From Caulobacter sp. (GTDB taxonomy: Bacteria > Pseudomonadota > Alphaproteobacteria > Caulobacterales > Caulobacteraceae), in contig JAUXMY010000026.1 in NCBI GenBank assembly GCA_030683005.1, positions 37,080 through 101,079 of the forward strand: DNA of 64,000 bases, given 5' to 3'. The position numbers and the translations under genes are program-made. Below are positions 16,932-25,518 of this stretch, piece after piece (the first letter of the stretch is position 1; the number at the start of each line of letters is the position of its first letter). Under the pieces are notes generated by a model. It had not been told where the DNA came from. It made no database searches and worked only from the letters and a program-made list of their open reading frames with translations.

Positions 16932-17771
16932 ATGACCAATCCCATCGCCGACCCCCTCGTCGAGCTGACCGACACCGACGCGCTCAGCGCGCTGGTCGAG
17001 CTCGACGCCAGCCCCTCGGGCGTGGCCGTCATCACCATCAACCGACCGGAGCGCAAGAACGCCTTCAACGCCGAGGTGATCGCCGCGCTGAGCCAGCATT
17101 TCGACACGCTGAAGGATGCCGACGGTGTGCGCATCGTCTTCCTGCGCGGGGCCGGCGGCGCGTTCAGCGCCGGGGCGGACCTGGAGTGGATGCGCTCGGC
17201 CGCCGACTGGACCGTGTCGGAGAACCGCGCCGACGCCCTGCTGCTGGCCGAGATGCTGCTGGCCCTGCGTGAGCTGCCCCAGTTCACCGTCGCCCTGGTC
17301 GAGGGCCCGGCCTTCGGCGGCGGCGCGGGACTGGTGGCCGCCTGCGACTACGCGGTCGCCGCGCCGGACGCGATGTTCGCCTTCTCCGAGGTCAAGCTGG
17401 GCCTGGTCGCCGCGACCATCAGCCCGCATGTCGTCGCCGCCATCGGCCCGCGCCGGGCCAAGAGCCTGTTCGCCACCGGCCGCATCTTCGACGCCGCCTT
17501 CGCCGAGAAGATCGGCCTGGTCGACGAGGTGGTCGACGCCGCCGCCGACCTGGACGACGCCATGGAGCGGCTGTCGACCGAGATCATGGCCTGCGCGCCG
17601 GGCGCCGTGGCCGCGTCCAAGGCGCTGGTCGACGACATCGCCGGCGTTCCCATCGATGACGAACTGCTGGAAGAAACCGCAAAGCTGATCGCCGACCGCC
17701 GCGCCAGCGAGGAGGGACAGGAGGGCGTCCGCGCCTTCCTCGAAAAGCGCAATCCGGGCTGGGCGCTCTAG
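16932..17771 (+). CDS. liuC: Methylglutaconyl-CoA hydratase (enoyl-CoA hydratase family)
   Basis: 279-residue crotonase-fold enzyme that hydrates 3-methylglutaconyl-CoA to HMG-CoA. Seen: AVITINRPERKNAFN, the oxyanion segment GAFSAGADLEWM, the second AFGGGAGLVAACDYAVA, and FSEVKLGLVAATISPHV, characteristic of the AUH-type methylglutaconyl hydratases. The family and the operon context between mccB and mccA agree. The N-terminus is about 20 residues longer than in many relatives; an internal start is not excluded. The last step enzyme, HMG-CoA lyase, is not encoded next to the cluster within the window. Confidence 0.9.
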   Translation: MTNPIADPLVELTDTDALSALVELDASPSGVAVITINRPERKNAFNAEVIAALSQHFDTLKDADGVRIVFLRGAGGAFSAGADLEWMRSAADWTVSENRADALLLAEMLLALRELPQFTVALVEGPAFGGGAGLVAACDYAVAAPDAMFAFSEVKLGLVAATISPHVVAAIGPRRAKSLFATGRIFDAAFAEKIGLVDEVVDAAADLDDAMERLSTEIMACAPGAVAASKALVDDIAGVPIDDELLEETAKLIADRRASEEGQEGVRAFLEKRNPGWAL

Positions 17772-17781
17772 GCCCCACCCC

Positions 17782-19683
17782 ATGATCGAAAGCCTGCTCA
17801 TCGCTAACCGGGGCGAGATCGCCCGCCGGATCATCCGCACCGCCCGCCGCCTGGGCGTGCGGACGGTGGCCGTCTATTCGGAAGCCGACGCCAAAGCCCC
17901 GCATGTGGCCGAGGCCGACGAGGCGGTGCTGATCGGCCCGGCGCCGGCCCGCGAGAGCTATCTGGTCGCCGGGAAGATCCTCGCGGCGGCGAAACAGACC
18001 GGCGCCCAGGCCATCCACCCCGGCTACGGCTGTCTGAGCGAGAACGCCGCCTTCGCCGAGGCGGTGAAGGACGCGGGCCTGATCTGGGTCGGCCCGCCGC
18101 CGGCCGCAATCAACGCCATGGGCCTGAAGGACGCCGCCAAGAGCCTGATGATCGCCGCCGGCGTGCCCTGCACCCCGGGCTATCTGGGCGACGACCAGTC
18201 CGAGGCGCGCCTAGCGACCGAGGCGAAGGCCATCGGCTTTCCGGTGCTGATCAAGGCCGTGGCCGGCGGCGGCGGCAAGGGCATGCGCAAGGTCGAGGCG
18301 GAGGGCGACTTCCTCGCCGCGCTCGCCTCCTGCCGCCGCGAGGCCGCCGCCAGCTTCGGCGACGACAGGGTGCTGCTGGAGAAATACGTCACCCGCCCGC
18401 GTCACATCGAGGTGCAGGTGTTCGGCGACAGCCACGGCAACGTCGTCCACCTCTATGAGCGCGACTGCTCGCTGCAGCGCCGTCACCAGAAGGTCATCGA
18501 GGAGGCCCCGGCCCCCGGCATGGACGCCGCCACCCGCGCCGCCGTCTGCGACGCCGCCGTCAAGGCCGCGAGGGCCGTCCGCTACGAAGGCGCCGGCACG
18601 GTCGAGTTCATCGCCGACGCCAGCGAAGGCCTGCGCGCCGACCGCATCTGGTTCATGGAAATGAACACCCGCCTGCAGGTCGAACACCCGGTCACCGAGA
18701 TGGTCACCGGCCAGGACCTGGTCGAATGGCAGCTGCGCGTGGCCAGCGGCGAGCCGCTGCCGCTGAAGCAGGATCAGATCACCCTGGACGGCTGGGCGAT
18801 GGAGGCCCGGCTCTATGCGGAGAACCCGGCGACGGGCTTCCTGCCGAGCACCGGGCCGTTGACGCACTTCCGGCTGCCGGAGGACGAGGTCCGCGTGGAC
18901 AGCGCGGTCGAGGAGGGCGGTGAGGTCAGCCCCTTCTACGACCCGATGATCGCCAAGCTGATCGCCCATTCCTACAATCGCAATGCAGCAGCGCGGCAAC
19001 TGGCTGACGCCTGTCGATCCGTGGAAGTCTGGCCGGTGAAGACCAATTCCGCCTTCCTGGCCCGTTGTGCGGACCATCCCGACTTCGTCCATGGCGATAT
19101 GGATACCGGCTTCATCGAGGCCCGGCTCGACGACCTCGTAAGCGAGGTCGCGCCCAGTCCTATCCTGCTGTCCGAGGCGGCGTTCTGCGCCATCGATCTG
19201 GATCCGCCCGGCAATGAGCAGTCCTCTGCCTGGTCCTCGCTGGCCGGCGCGGCCGGGTTCCGGCTGAACGCGGCGCGTCAGACCCGGATTTCACTCTGGC
19301 GCGGCGACGAAGAGTTCGAGGCCGAGCGATCGAGGCTCCCAGTCTATCGAAGGACGACCTTCAGCGAGGGACAGCGCATCATCGCTTTCGAGGACGGGGC
19401 GACCTTCGAGTTCACGACCCGCAAGCCGGTATCGCTGGGCGAGGGCGGCGAGGCAGCCTCCGACGGCGCCGTCCTCTCCCCGATGCCGGGCAAGATCGTC
19501 TCCGTCTCGGTCAAGGCCGGCGACACGGTGGTCAAGGGCCAGACCCTGCTGGTGCTGGAAGCCATGAAGATGGAGCATGCCCTGGCCGCGCCGTTCGACG
19601 GCGTCGTCGCCGAACTCTCCGCCGAGGCCGGCGGGCAGGTCAGTGAGGGCGTGGTGCTGGTGAAGCTCGAGGCGGCTTCCTAG
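17782..19683 (+). CDS. mccA: 3-methylcrotonyl-CoA carboxylase, biotin-containing (alpha) subunit
   Basis: 633 residues. Biotin carboxylase domain (about 1-445): LIANRGEIARRIIRTARRLG, the ATP-grasp loop KAVAGGGGKGMR, and the EMNTRLQVEHPVTEM catalytic segment. A BT linker region follows, then a C-terminal biotinyl domain (about 560-633) with LEAMKMEHAL, whose Lys is biotinylated. With MccB it forms the carboxylase of leucine breakdown. It lies 10 bp after the hydratase in the same operon. A palindromic repeat starts right at its stop and could end the transcript. Confidence 0.94.
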   Translation: MIESLLIANRGEIARRIIRTARRLGVRTVAVYSEADAKAPHVAEADEAVLIGPAPARESYLVAGKILAAAKQTGAQAIHPGYGCLSENAAFAEAVKDAGLIWVGPPPAAINAMGLKDAAKSLMIAAGVPCTPGYLGDDQSEARLATEAKAIGFPVLIKAVAGGGGKGMRKVEAEGDFLAALASCRREAAASFGDDRVLLEKYVTRPRHIEVQVFGDSHGNVVHLYERDCSLQRRHQKVIEEAPAPGMDAATRAAVCDAAVKAARAVRYEGAGTVEFIADASEGLRADRIWFMEMNTRLQVEHPVTEMVTGQDLVEWQLRVASGEPLPLKQDQITLDGWAMEARLYAENPATGFLPSTGPLTHFRLPEDEVRVDSAVEEGGEVSPFYDPMIAKLIAHSYNRNAAARQLADACRSVEVWPVKTNSAFLARCADHPDFVHGDMDTGFIEARLDDLVSEVAPSPILLSEAAFCAIDLDPPGNEQSSAWSSLAGAAGFRLNAARQTRISLWRGDEEFEAERSRLPVYRRTTFSEGQRIIAFEDGATFEFTTRKPVSLGEGGEAASDGAVLSPMPGKIVSVSVKAGDTVVKGQTLLVLEAMKMEHALAAPFDGVVAELSAEAGGQVSEGVVLVKLEAAS

Positions 19684-19684
19684 A

Positions 19685-19837
19685 ACCCCTCCTCCTCGAT
19701 GGAGGAGGGGCAGGGGTGGTGGTGTGGCCGCTGACTTTGAGGAAGCGCAAGCGGGGCTCGGAGCCTCCAGCGCACTGCCCGAGGTGCTCTGCCTTCACCA
19801 CCATCCCCGGCCCGTCCTCCATCGAGGAGGAAGGGAG
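19685..19837. repeat. Intergenic repeat, family B, copy 1
   Basis: Element with GGAGGAGGGG-type palindromic ends: CCCCTCCTCCTCGATGGAGG on the left and TCCTCCATCGAGGAGGAAGG on the right, with GGGGTGGTGGTG and its counterpart CACCACCATCCCC just inside. A second copy in the opposite orientation lies at 37741-37895. The right arm ends 13 bases before the DUF1489 start and holds purine-rich SD-like sequence. Confidence 0.85.
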
Positions 19838-19850
19838 TAAGTACAGCCCC

Positions 19851-20258
19851 ATGCCCCTCCACCTGATCAAGCTCTGTGTCGGCATCGACAGCGTCGCGGA
19901 CCTGCGGGCCTGGCGGGCGCATCGCGCGGCGCAGGGGCATCGCTCGGTCTGTCCGACGCGCCAGACGCCCAAGCGGGCGGCGGAGCTGCTGGACGGCGGC
20001 TCGCTCTACTGGGTGATCAAGGGGCAGGTGCTGGTCCGGCAGGCGATCGACGAGATCGTCACGGAGGAGGGCGGACCGCAGCCCTGCCGCATCTATCTGA
20101 AGCCCGACCTCACCGAGACCGCCCCGCAGCCGCGGAGAGCCTTCCAGGGCTGGCGCTACCTCGAGGCGGCGGATGCTCCGCCGGACCTGGCGACAGGCGG
20201 CGACGAGGCGGTGCCGCAGGATCTGGCGAAGCAGTTGAGGGAGCTGGGGGCGTGGTAG
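19851..20258 (+). CDS. DUF1489-family protein
   Basis: 135 residues. The family pattern is clear: LHLIKLCVGIDSVADLRAW at the N-terminus, then TRQTPKRAAELLDGGSLYWVIKGQVLVRQ and FQGWRYLEAADAPPDL. DUF1489 proteins are conserved across alphaproteobacteria and are of unknown function. The ATG at 19851 is chosen because the upstream in-frame extension is encoded by the repeat. Ribosome recruitment may use the repeat's AGGAGGAAGGGAG about 15 bases upstream. Confidence 0.88.
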   Translation: MPLHLIKLCVGIDSVADLRAWRAHRAAQGHRSVCPTRQTPKRAAELLDGGSLYWVIKGQVLVRQAIDEIVTEEGGPQPCRIYLKPDLTETAPQPRRAFQGWRYLEAADAPPDLATGGDEAVPQDLAKQLRELGAW

Positions 20259-20264
20259 GGGCCT

Positions 20265-20375
20265 TGCGTGCTTCGCGACGCGCTGCGCGCTCCTCAGCAT
20301 GACGAAGTTTGTGGAAGCGTCTCTGTGCTCGTCATCCTGAGGAGCGAGCTGCAAGCGAGCGTCGCGAAGGACGCA
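20265..20375. repeat. Intergenic repeat, family A, copy 1
   Basis: Imperfect palindrome with ends TGCGTGCTTCGCGACGC and GCGTCGCGAAGGACGCA, and inner CTCCTCAGCATGACGA / CGTCATCCTGAGGAG. It sits seven bases after the DUF1489 stop and five before the panC stop, between convergent genes. Confidence 0.85.
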
Positions 20376-20380
20376 CTGCC

Positions 20381-21241
20381 TCAAACCCCCCAGTTATCGA
20401 TCAGCCGCGTCCGGCCCATCCAGGCCGCCACGAACACCCGCGCGCCGGCCCCGACCGGGCCCGGGCCCAGCCGCTCCAGAGTCTCGCCGTCGCGGACCTC
20501 GACGTAGTCGATCTTGCCGAAGCCCGCCTCGCCGAGGATCGCCTTGACCCGGCCCTCGACCGTGGCGGCCGGCTGGCCCTCGCGCAGGAACTCCACAGCG
20601 GCCCTCATGGCGGCGGGAAGGGCGGCGGCGGCTTCGCGTTCCTCGGGCGTCAGGTAGGCGTTGCGCGAGGACATGGCCAGGTCGTCGGCCTCGCGGCTGG
20701 TCGGCCCGCCGACGATCTCGACGCCCAGGTCGAGGTCGCGGGCCATGCGCTTGATGACCAGCAGCTGCTGGTAGTCCTTCTCACCGAAGATGGCGACGTC
20801 CGGCCGACACTGGTTCAGCAGCTTGGAGACAACCGTGGCAACCCCGCCGAAGAAGTGCGGCCGCGACACCCCCTCCAGCGGCTCGGAGACGCCGGTGGCG
20901 ACGTTCACCGTGGTGGCGAAGCCCTCGGGATACATCTCGCCGACGGCCGGGGCGAACAGCAGCGCGCAGCCGGCGGCGGCCAGCAGGGCGCTGTCGCGAT
21001 CCTCGCCGCGCGGATAGGCGTCGAAGTCTTCGTGCGGTGCGAACTGGGCCGGGTTAACGAAGATCGAGGCCACCGTGCGGTCGGCCTTTTCATTGCCCAG
21101 CCGGACCAGCGACAGATGCCCCTCGTGCAGCGCCCCCATGGTCGGAACCATGGCCACGCGCAGGCCCTCGCGCTTCCAGGCGGAGACCTGGGCGCGCAGT
21201 TCGGCGACGGTGCGGACGACGGGGAGGACGGGCTTTGTCAT
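20381..21241 (-). CDS. panC: Pantothenate synthetase
   Basis: 286-residue enzyme that joins pantoate and beta-alanine with ATP in pantothenate/CoA synthesis. ATP-binding motif VPTMGALHEGHLSLVR (HxGH type), FVNPAQFAPHEDFDAYPR, the FGEKDYQQLLVIKRM segment and MSSRNAYLTPEER are present. The start MTKPVLPV at 21241 gives the usual length; the longer frame to 21451 would run over the mipZ start. Divergent from mipZ, with a 142-bp shared upstream region. Confidence 0.95.
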   Translation of the reverse strand: MTKPVLPVVRTVAELRAQVSAWKREGLRVAMVPTMGALHEGHLSLVRLGNEKADRTVASIFVNPAQFAPHEDFDAYPRGEDRDSALLAAAGCALLFAPAVGEMYPEGFATTVNVATGVSEPLEGVSRPHFFGGVATVVSKLLNQCRPDVAIFGEKDYQQLLVIKRMARDLDLGVEIVGGPTSREADDLAMSSRNAYLTPEEREAAAALPAAMRAAVEFLREGQPAATVEGRVKAILGEAGFGKIDYVEVRDGETLERLGPGPVGAGARVFVAAWMGRTRLIDNWGV

Positions 21242-21383
21242 GGCGCGCGGCTTATCGCGCGGCGCTGACCTGTGACAAGCCGCCTGTGGACAAATCGTCC
21301 CCGCACGATTGCGGCGGCCGGCAGACGGGTGTCTCGTCGGCTGAAATCCGACGCTGAGTCGGCGCAGATTCGGGGACCACGAG

Positions 21384-22226
21384 ATGGCCACCACCCAGCC
21401 ACACGTCATCGTCATCGGCAACGAGAAGGGCGGCGCCGGCAAGTCGACCATCGCCGTTCACCTGGCCACCGGCCTGCTGCATGGCGGGGCGAGCGTCGCG
21501 GTGATCGACCTGGACCTGCGCCAGTCGTCGACGGCGCGGTTCTTCGCCAACCGCCAGCTCTGGAGCGCCTCGAACGGCGTCGTCCTGCCCCAGCCGCTGG
21601 CCCGGCACCCCGCCGAGGACGGCGTCGCCCTGGCGCGGGCGCCGGACGACGAGCAGATCGAGCGCTTTCACGAGGCCTTCGACCGCGCCCGCCAGGACGC
21701 CGAGTTCGTGATTATCGACACCCCGGGCGGCAACACCGCGCTGTCGCGGACCGCCCACGCCCATGCCGACATGGTCGTCACCCCGATGAACGACAGCTTC
21801 GTCGACTTCGACATGCTGGGTCACGTCGATCCGCTGACGCTGGAGCTACAGAAGCCCGGCCTCTATTCGGAGATCGTCTGGGAGGCCCGCAAGGCCCGCG
21901 CCCTGGCCGGCCAGCGCGCGCCGCTCGACTGGGTGGTGCTGCGCAACCGCCTGGCCAGCGTCGAGGCCCGCAACCGCAAGCGCATCGACGACCGGCTGAC
22001 GGCGCTCGCCAAGCGGGTCGGCTTCCGGGTCGGCTCCGGCCTGCGCGACCGGGTCATCTATCGCGAGCTGTTCCCGTTCGGGCTGACCGTGGCCGACCTG
22101 TCGCCCAAGGTGCGGCCGATCCCGGTGTCGCTGACCCATGTCGCCGCGCGACAGGAGCTGCGGGCGCTGCTGCATGCCGTCGGCCTGTCGGCCTGGACCG
22201 GCGAACGATTGCTCGCCGCCGAGTAG
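21384..22226 (+). CDS. mipZ: Division-site positioning ATPase MipZ
   Basis: 280-residue ParA/MinD-family ATPase. The deviant Walker A is GNEKGGAGKSTIAVHLATGLL; IDLDLRQSSTARFF and IIDTPGGNTALSR mark switch regions. The DLDLRQ sequence and overall length are those of MipZ, which in Caulobacter binds the ParB-origin complex at the poles and inhibits FtsZ polymerisation away from midcell. It is not next to parB, so it is not a chromosome-partition ParA. Adjacent divergent panC. Confidence 0.93.
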   Translation: MATTQPHVIVIGNEKGGAGKSTIAVHLATGLLHGGASVAVIDLDLRQSSTARFFANRQLWSASNGVVLPQPLARHPAEDGVALARAPDDEQIERFHEAFDRARQDAEFVIIDTPGGNTALSRTAHAHADMVVTPMNDSFVDFDMLGHVDPLTLELQKPGLYSEIVWEARKARALAGQRAPLDWVVLRNRLASVEARNRKRIDDRLTALAKRVGFRVGSGLRDRVIYRELFPFGLTVADLSPKVRPIPVSLTHVAARQELRALLHAVGLSAWTGERLLAAE

Positions 22227-22247
22227 CGGGCGGGCTACAAGCGGCCC

Positions 22248-22673
22248 ATGCTCTACATCCTGATCGGTGTCGTCCTGTTCGGCCTGCTCGTCTGGGCTGG
22301 GCGCCGCGCGCGGCCGCTCCTGCAGAAGCGCGAGCTTCGCATCCTTACCGCCGTCATCGGCGCCATGGTCATGGCCGGCGGCGCCTTCACGGCCCTGCGG
22401 GGCGGCTATGTGATGGGGGCGATCCTGGCCTCGCTGGGCGCGGGGCTGGTGTTCACCGGCCGTGGCGGCGTGGCCGGCGCGACGACGCCGTCGCGGGATG
22501 ATCCGGCCGTGGCCGACGCCCGCGAGATCCTGGGCGTCGGCGAGGGCGCTTCCCGCGAGGAGATCCAGGCCGCCTACGGACGATTGATCCGCGCGGTTCA
22601 TCCCGACGTCGGCGGCACCAGCGGCCTGGCCGCGCGCCTGAACGCGGCGCGGGATACGCTGCTGAAGAAGTAG
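22248..22673 (+). CDS. Membrane-anchored J-domain protein
   Basis: 141 residues. Two hydrophobic segments (YILIGVVLFGLLVWAG at 3-18; IGAMVMAGGAFTALRGGYVMGAILASLGAGLVF around 37-68) are followed by a C-terminal J domain (about 88-141) with the HPD motif in AVHPDVGG. It probably recruits Hsp70 at the inner membrane, like DjlA/Tim14-type proteins; the client is unknown. It lies 21 bp after mipZ and is probably cotranscribed. Confidence 0.85.
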   Translation: MLYILIGVVLFGLLVWAGRRARPLLQKRELRILTAVIGAMVMAGGAFTALRGGYVMGAILASLGAGLVFTGRGGVAGATTPSRDDPAVADAREILGVGEGASREEIQAAYGRLIRAVHPDVGGTSGLAARLNAARDTLLKK

Positions 22674-22847
22674 TCCTCAGGGACCTGGCGCGGTTTTACA
22701 GGACTTGGCAGCCTAACTCCCGATCCGTGTCCCCGCCGAAGGCCGGGGTCCAGATCGTGGAGCGCTGTCGCAACGCGTCTTGTCCCGGCTGCCGAAGCTG
22801 AAGCTGGATTCCAGCCTTTGCCGGCTACAGGGAACTGAGTCCGGCGC
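22674..22847. other. Intergenic gap with repeat-like sequence
   Basis: 174 bp between convergent genes. It contains CCCCGCCGAAGGCCGGGG and later CTGGATTCCAGCC-type sequence, resembling another short intergenic repeat. No ORF with an RBS is seen. No second copy is present in the window. Confidence 0.35.
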
Positions 22848-24173
22848 CTAGGGCGCGATGACCATGCAGGCCTGCTTCTTGGCCTTGAGGGTCTTGCAGG
22901 CGGCCTGGGCAGCGTCGGCGGTCATGCCCTCGAAGCGGACGCGGTAGTAGCCGCCGACGGCCCCGCCGATCTCGGCGTCGGCGCCCGAGAAGCTGGCGGC
23001 GAACCGCTTCTGGATCAGCTTCAGTTGCTGACGCGCCTGATCCTTGGATTTGAAGGCGCCGGCCTGGACCACGTACTTGCCGCGCGGCTTCTTCGCCGCC
23101 GCCTTCGTGGCGGGCGCGGGCCTGGAGACCGGATCGGCGATCGGCGCCATCGAGCGCTGGACCGTCAGCGGGTAGGAGGGGGCGGGGCCATCGGTCAGGA
23201 CGACGCGAAGGCCGCCCGTTTCGCCGGCGTCACCCATGGCCGTCGGTGGCCGGATCACCGGCCCGTCGATCACCGGCTCGAACATGGTCTGGGCGACGGT
23301 AATGCTTTCGCCCAGCGAGCGGCGCTTGAGCACATCGAACCCGGTCAGCAGCAGGTCCTCGACATGGTCGTCGCGCGTCGCCGACGAACGGCCGCCCAGC
23401 ACCACCGCGATCAGCCGGCGGCCGTCGCGCACGGCCGAGGCCGCGAGGTTGAAGCCGGAGGCGTTGATGTAGCCGGTCTTCAGGCCGTCCATGCCGGCGA
23501 ACTGGCCCATCAGTCGGTTGTGGCCCGTGATCAGCCGGCCGCGGAAGGTGAAGGACTTGATGCTGAAGTAGCCATAGTACTGCGGGAAGTCGCGCATCAC
23601 GGCGCGCGACATGATGGCGATGTCGCGGGCGCTGGAGATCTGGCGGCTGTCGGGCAGGCCCGAGGCGTTCATGAACCGCGTGTTGTTCATGCCCAGCTCC
23701 TGACCGCGCAGGGTCATCAAGGCGGCGAAGCGTTGCTCGGTGCCGGCGATGTGCTCTGCAAGGGCCACGGCCATGTCGTTGGCCGAACGGGTGGCCAGCG
23801 CCTTGAGGGCGTCATCGACGCTGACCTGGTCGCCGGCGGCCACGCCCAGCTTGGTTGGCGGCTGCGAAGCGGCGCGGGCGGAGATGGTGACCATGTCGGT
23901 CGGCTTCACCCGCCCTTCGGACATCGCCTCCATGACCAGGTACATGGTCATGACCTTGGTGATCGAGGCGGGATAGCGGGGGCTGTCGGCGCGCTTGGCG
24001 TAGAGGACCTCGCCGGTGTTGGCGTCGACGACGATCGCCGCGTACTTGGGTTCGCTGGCCGGAAGGGACAGATAGGGGACCTGGGCCTGCGCGAGACCGG
24101 GCGCAACAAAGCCGGCCGCCAGACTGGCGAACAGGGCAAGTGCGAGATAGGCGCGGCGGGCTAGCTGGAGCAT
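22848..24173 (-). CDS. D-alanyl-D-alanine carboxypeptidase (PBP5-like) with SPOR domain
   Basis: 441 residues. Signal peptide (about 1-30), then a penicillin-binding S11 peptidase domain: SITK (catalytic Ser and Lys) near residue 70, SAN near 129 and KTG near 232. After a linker, the C-terminal 75 residues form a SPOR domain (YVVQAGAFKSKDQARQQLKLIQKRF) that binds denuded peptidoglycan at division sites. It trims the terminal D-Ala from muropeptides in the periplasm. The PBP5 amphipathic C-terminal anchor is replaced by SPOR, which fits recruitment to septal wall. Confidence 0.93.
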   Translation of the reverse strand: MLQLARRAYLALALFASLAAGFVAPGLAQAQVPYLSLPASEPKYAAIVVDANTGEVLYAKRADSPRYPASITKVMTMYLVMEAMSEGRVKPTDMVTISARAASQPPTKLGVAAGDQVSVDDALKALATRSANDMAVALAEHIAGTEQRFAALMTLRGQELGMNNTRFMNASGLPDSRQISSARDIAIMSRAVMRDFPQYYGYFSIKSFTFRGRLITGHNRLMGQFAGMDGLKTGYINASGFNLAASAVRDGRRLIAVVLGGRSSATRDDHVEDLLLTGFDVLKRRSLGESITVAQTMFEPVIDGPVIRPPTAMGDAGETGGLRVVLTDGPAPSYPLTVQRSMAPIADPVSRPAPATKAAAKKPRGKYVVQAGAFKSKDQARQQLKLIQKRFAASFSGADAEIGGAVGGYYRVRFEGMTADAAQAACKTLKAKKQACMVIAP

Positions 24174-24355
24174 GCTTCGTCCGTCGAAAAAGGCTGAAAC
24201 GGGACGCCCCCGAAGGTCCCCTCGGGCTGCCTATCTAGCATGCATGCTGGCGTCTTTCGCCAAAGTAAACAACTGTTGAGCGAACCGGCCAGGGGTTGCG
24301 GCGGGTGGTCGCGGGCAAGGGGCGCGGCAGGGAGCCTCATGTCATCAAACGGTTA

Positions 24356-24397
24356 TTGTGCAGTGCACAAAAAATCGTTGACTGCTGCACTGCAGCA
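24356..24397. promoter_or_regulatory. Twin TGC-rich palindromes upstream of the phasin (PhaR-like operators)
   Basis: TTGTGCAGTGCACAA (24356-24370) and TGCTGCACTGCAGCA (24383-24397) are each perfect 7-bp dyads around one base, with centres 27 bp apart. TGC-rich dyads are the known binding type of PhaR, the polyhydroxyalkanoate-sensing repressor of phasin genes. A -35-like TTGACT (24378-24383) lies between them. The gap 24174-24485 holds no ORF I would support. Confidence 0.65.
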
Positions 24398-24485
24398 TGA
24401 GACAACACGCTCCAGAAGCGGCGATGGATTCGTGGCTTCACCCCTTCATCTCCGGGTCCCTCCGACCCCCGCAAGGAGACTACCG

Positions 24486-24926
24486 ATGGCCACCACCGGC
24501 GCCGATACCCTGAAGAACACCGTCGAGCAGTTCACCACCGCCGGCAATCAGGCGTTCAAGGACAACGTCGAGAAGTCGCTCGCGACCCTCAACGAAGTGA
24601 ACACCTACTCCAAGAAGAACCTCGAAGCCGTCGTGGCCTCGGTCACCGCCGCCACCAAGGGCGCTGAAGCCCTCGGCGCGCAGGTCATGGCCTTCTCCAA
24701 GAAGTCCATGGAAGACCAGGTCGCCGCCGCCAAGGCGCTGGCCGGCGCCAAGAGCGTGCAGGAAGCCGTCGAGCTGCAGACTGCCTGGGTCAAGGCCGCG
24801 ATGGAAGGCTACCTCGCCGAAGCCTCGAAGATGGGCGAAGTCGTCGCCGCTTCGGTCAAGGACTCGGTCAAGCCGCTCAACGAGCGCGTCACCGCGACCG
24901 TCGAAAAGCTGCAAGCCGCGAAGTAG
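24486..24926 (+). CDS. Phasin family protein
   Basis: 146 residues, Ala/Lys-rich and almost entirely amphipathic helix, with no membrane segment. Phasin pattern: NTVEQFTTAGNQAFKDNVEKSL, NTYSKKNLEAVVASVTAATKGAEALGAQ, then QTAWVKAAMEGYLAEASKMGEV. Phasins coat polyhydroxyalkanoate granules. The start at 24486 has AAGGAGA about eight bases upstream. The palindromic sites upstream and a strong terminator downstream make it a single-gene unit. Confidence 0.9.
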   Translation: MATTGADTLKNTVEQFTTAGNQAFKDNVEKSLATLNEVNTYSKKNLEAVVASVTAATKGAEALGAQVMAFSKKSMEDQVAAAKALAGAKSVQEAVELQTAWVKAAMEGYLAEASKMGEVVAASVKDSVKPLNERVTATVEKLQAAK

Positions 24927-24981
24927 GTCGACGAGCAGGGCCGGCGCCCTCTCCCCCCAGACCGCCGGTCAAGTTCGCGTG

Positions 24982-25012
24982 AAGGCCCGGGTTTCAGAAC
25001 CCGGGCCTTTTT
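24982..25012 (+). terminator. Intrinsic terminator of the phasin gene
   Basis: AAGGCCCGGGTT (24982-24993), loop TCAG, AACCCGGGCCTT (24998-25009), continuing into TTTTT (25008-25012). Perfect 12-bp stem. Confidence 0.92.
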
Positions 25013-25056
25013 CGCGTCCGCTTCCGTCCATCGCCGGCGCGGGCTAGAAGCGCGGC

Positions 25057-25518
25057 ATGTCCAGAGTTGAACAACGCCTCGCCGCCGCCGGCATCACCCT
25101 GCCCAGTCCGGTCGCCCCGATCGCCAACTACGTGCCCTTCGTGCGCACGGGCAACCTCGTCCACATTTCCGGCCAGGTGTCGCTGGACGCCGCTGGCGGC
25201 GTGACCGGCGTCGTCGGGGTCGAGGTCGACATGGAGACCGCCCGGCGCGCCGCGCGCCTGTGCGGGATCAACCTGCTGGCCCAGATGCGGGCCGCCTGCG
25301 ACGGCGATCTCGACCGTGTGACCCGGGTGGTCAAGCTCGGCGGCTTCGTCCAGGCCGGTCCCGACTTCTTCGACATCCCCAGCGTCGTCAACGGCTGCTC
25401 CGACGTCATGGTCGAAGCGTTCGGCGACGCCGGCCGGCACGCCCGCTCGGCGGTCGGTGTCTATCGCCTGCCGCGCAACTTCGCGGTTGAGGTGGATGCC
25501 GTGGTGGAGATCGGGTGA
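25057..25518 (+). CDS. RidA-family protein
   Basis: 153 residues, RidA/YjgF fold. VPFVRTGNLVHISGQVSLD, NLLAQMRAACDGDLDRVTRVVKLGGFV and the C-terminal RSAVGVYRLPRNFAVEVDAVVEI fit the family. The usual active-site Arg near the C-terminus appears as the R of YRLPRN. RidA proteins hydrolyse reactive enamine/imine intermediates from PLP enzymes; this one is of the longer subgroup common in Caulobacter, so the exact substrate is open. The stop overlaps the start of the GDPD gene. Confidence 0.88.
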   Translation: MSRVEQRLAAAGITLPSPVAPIANYVPFVRTGNLVHISGQVSLDAAGGVTGVVGVEVDMETARRAARLCGINLLAQMRAACDGDLDRVTRVVKLGGFVQAGPDFFDIPSVVNGCSDVMVEAFGDAGRHARSAVGVYRLPRNFAVEVDAVVEIG

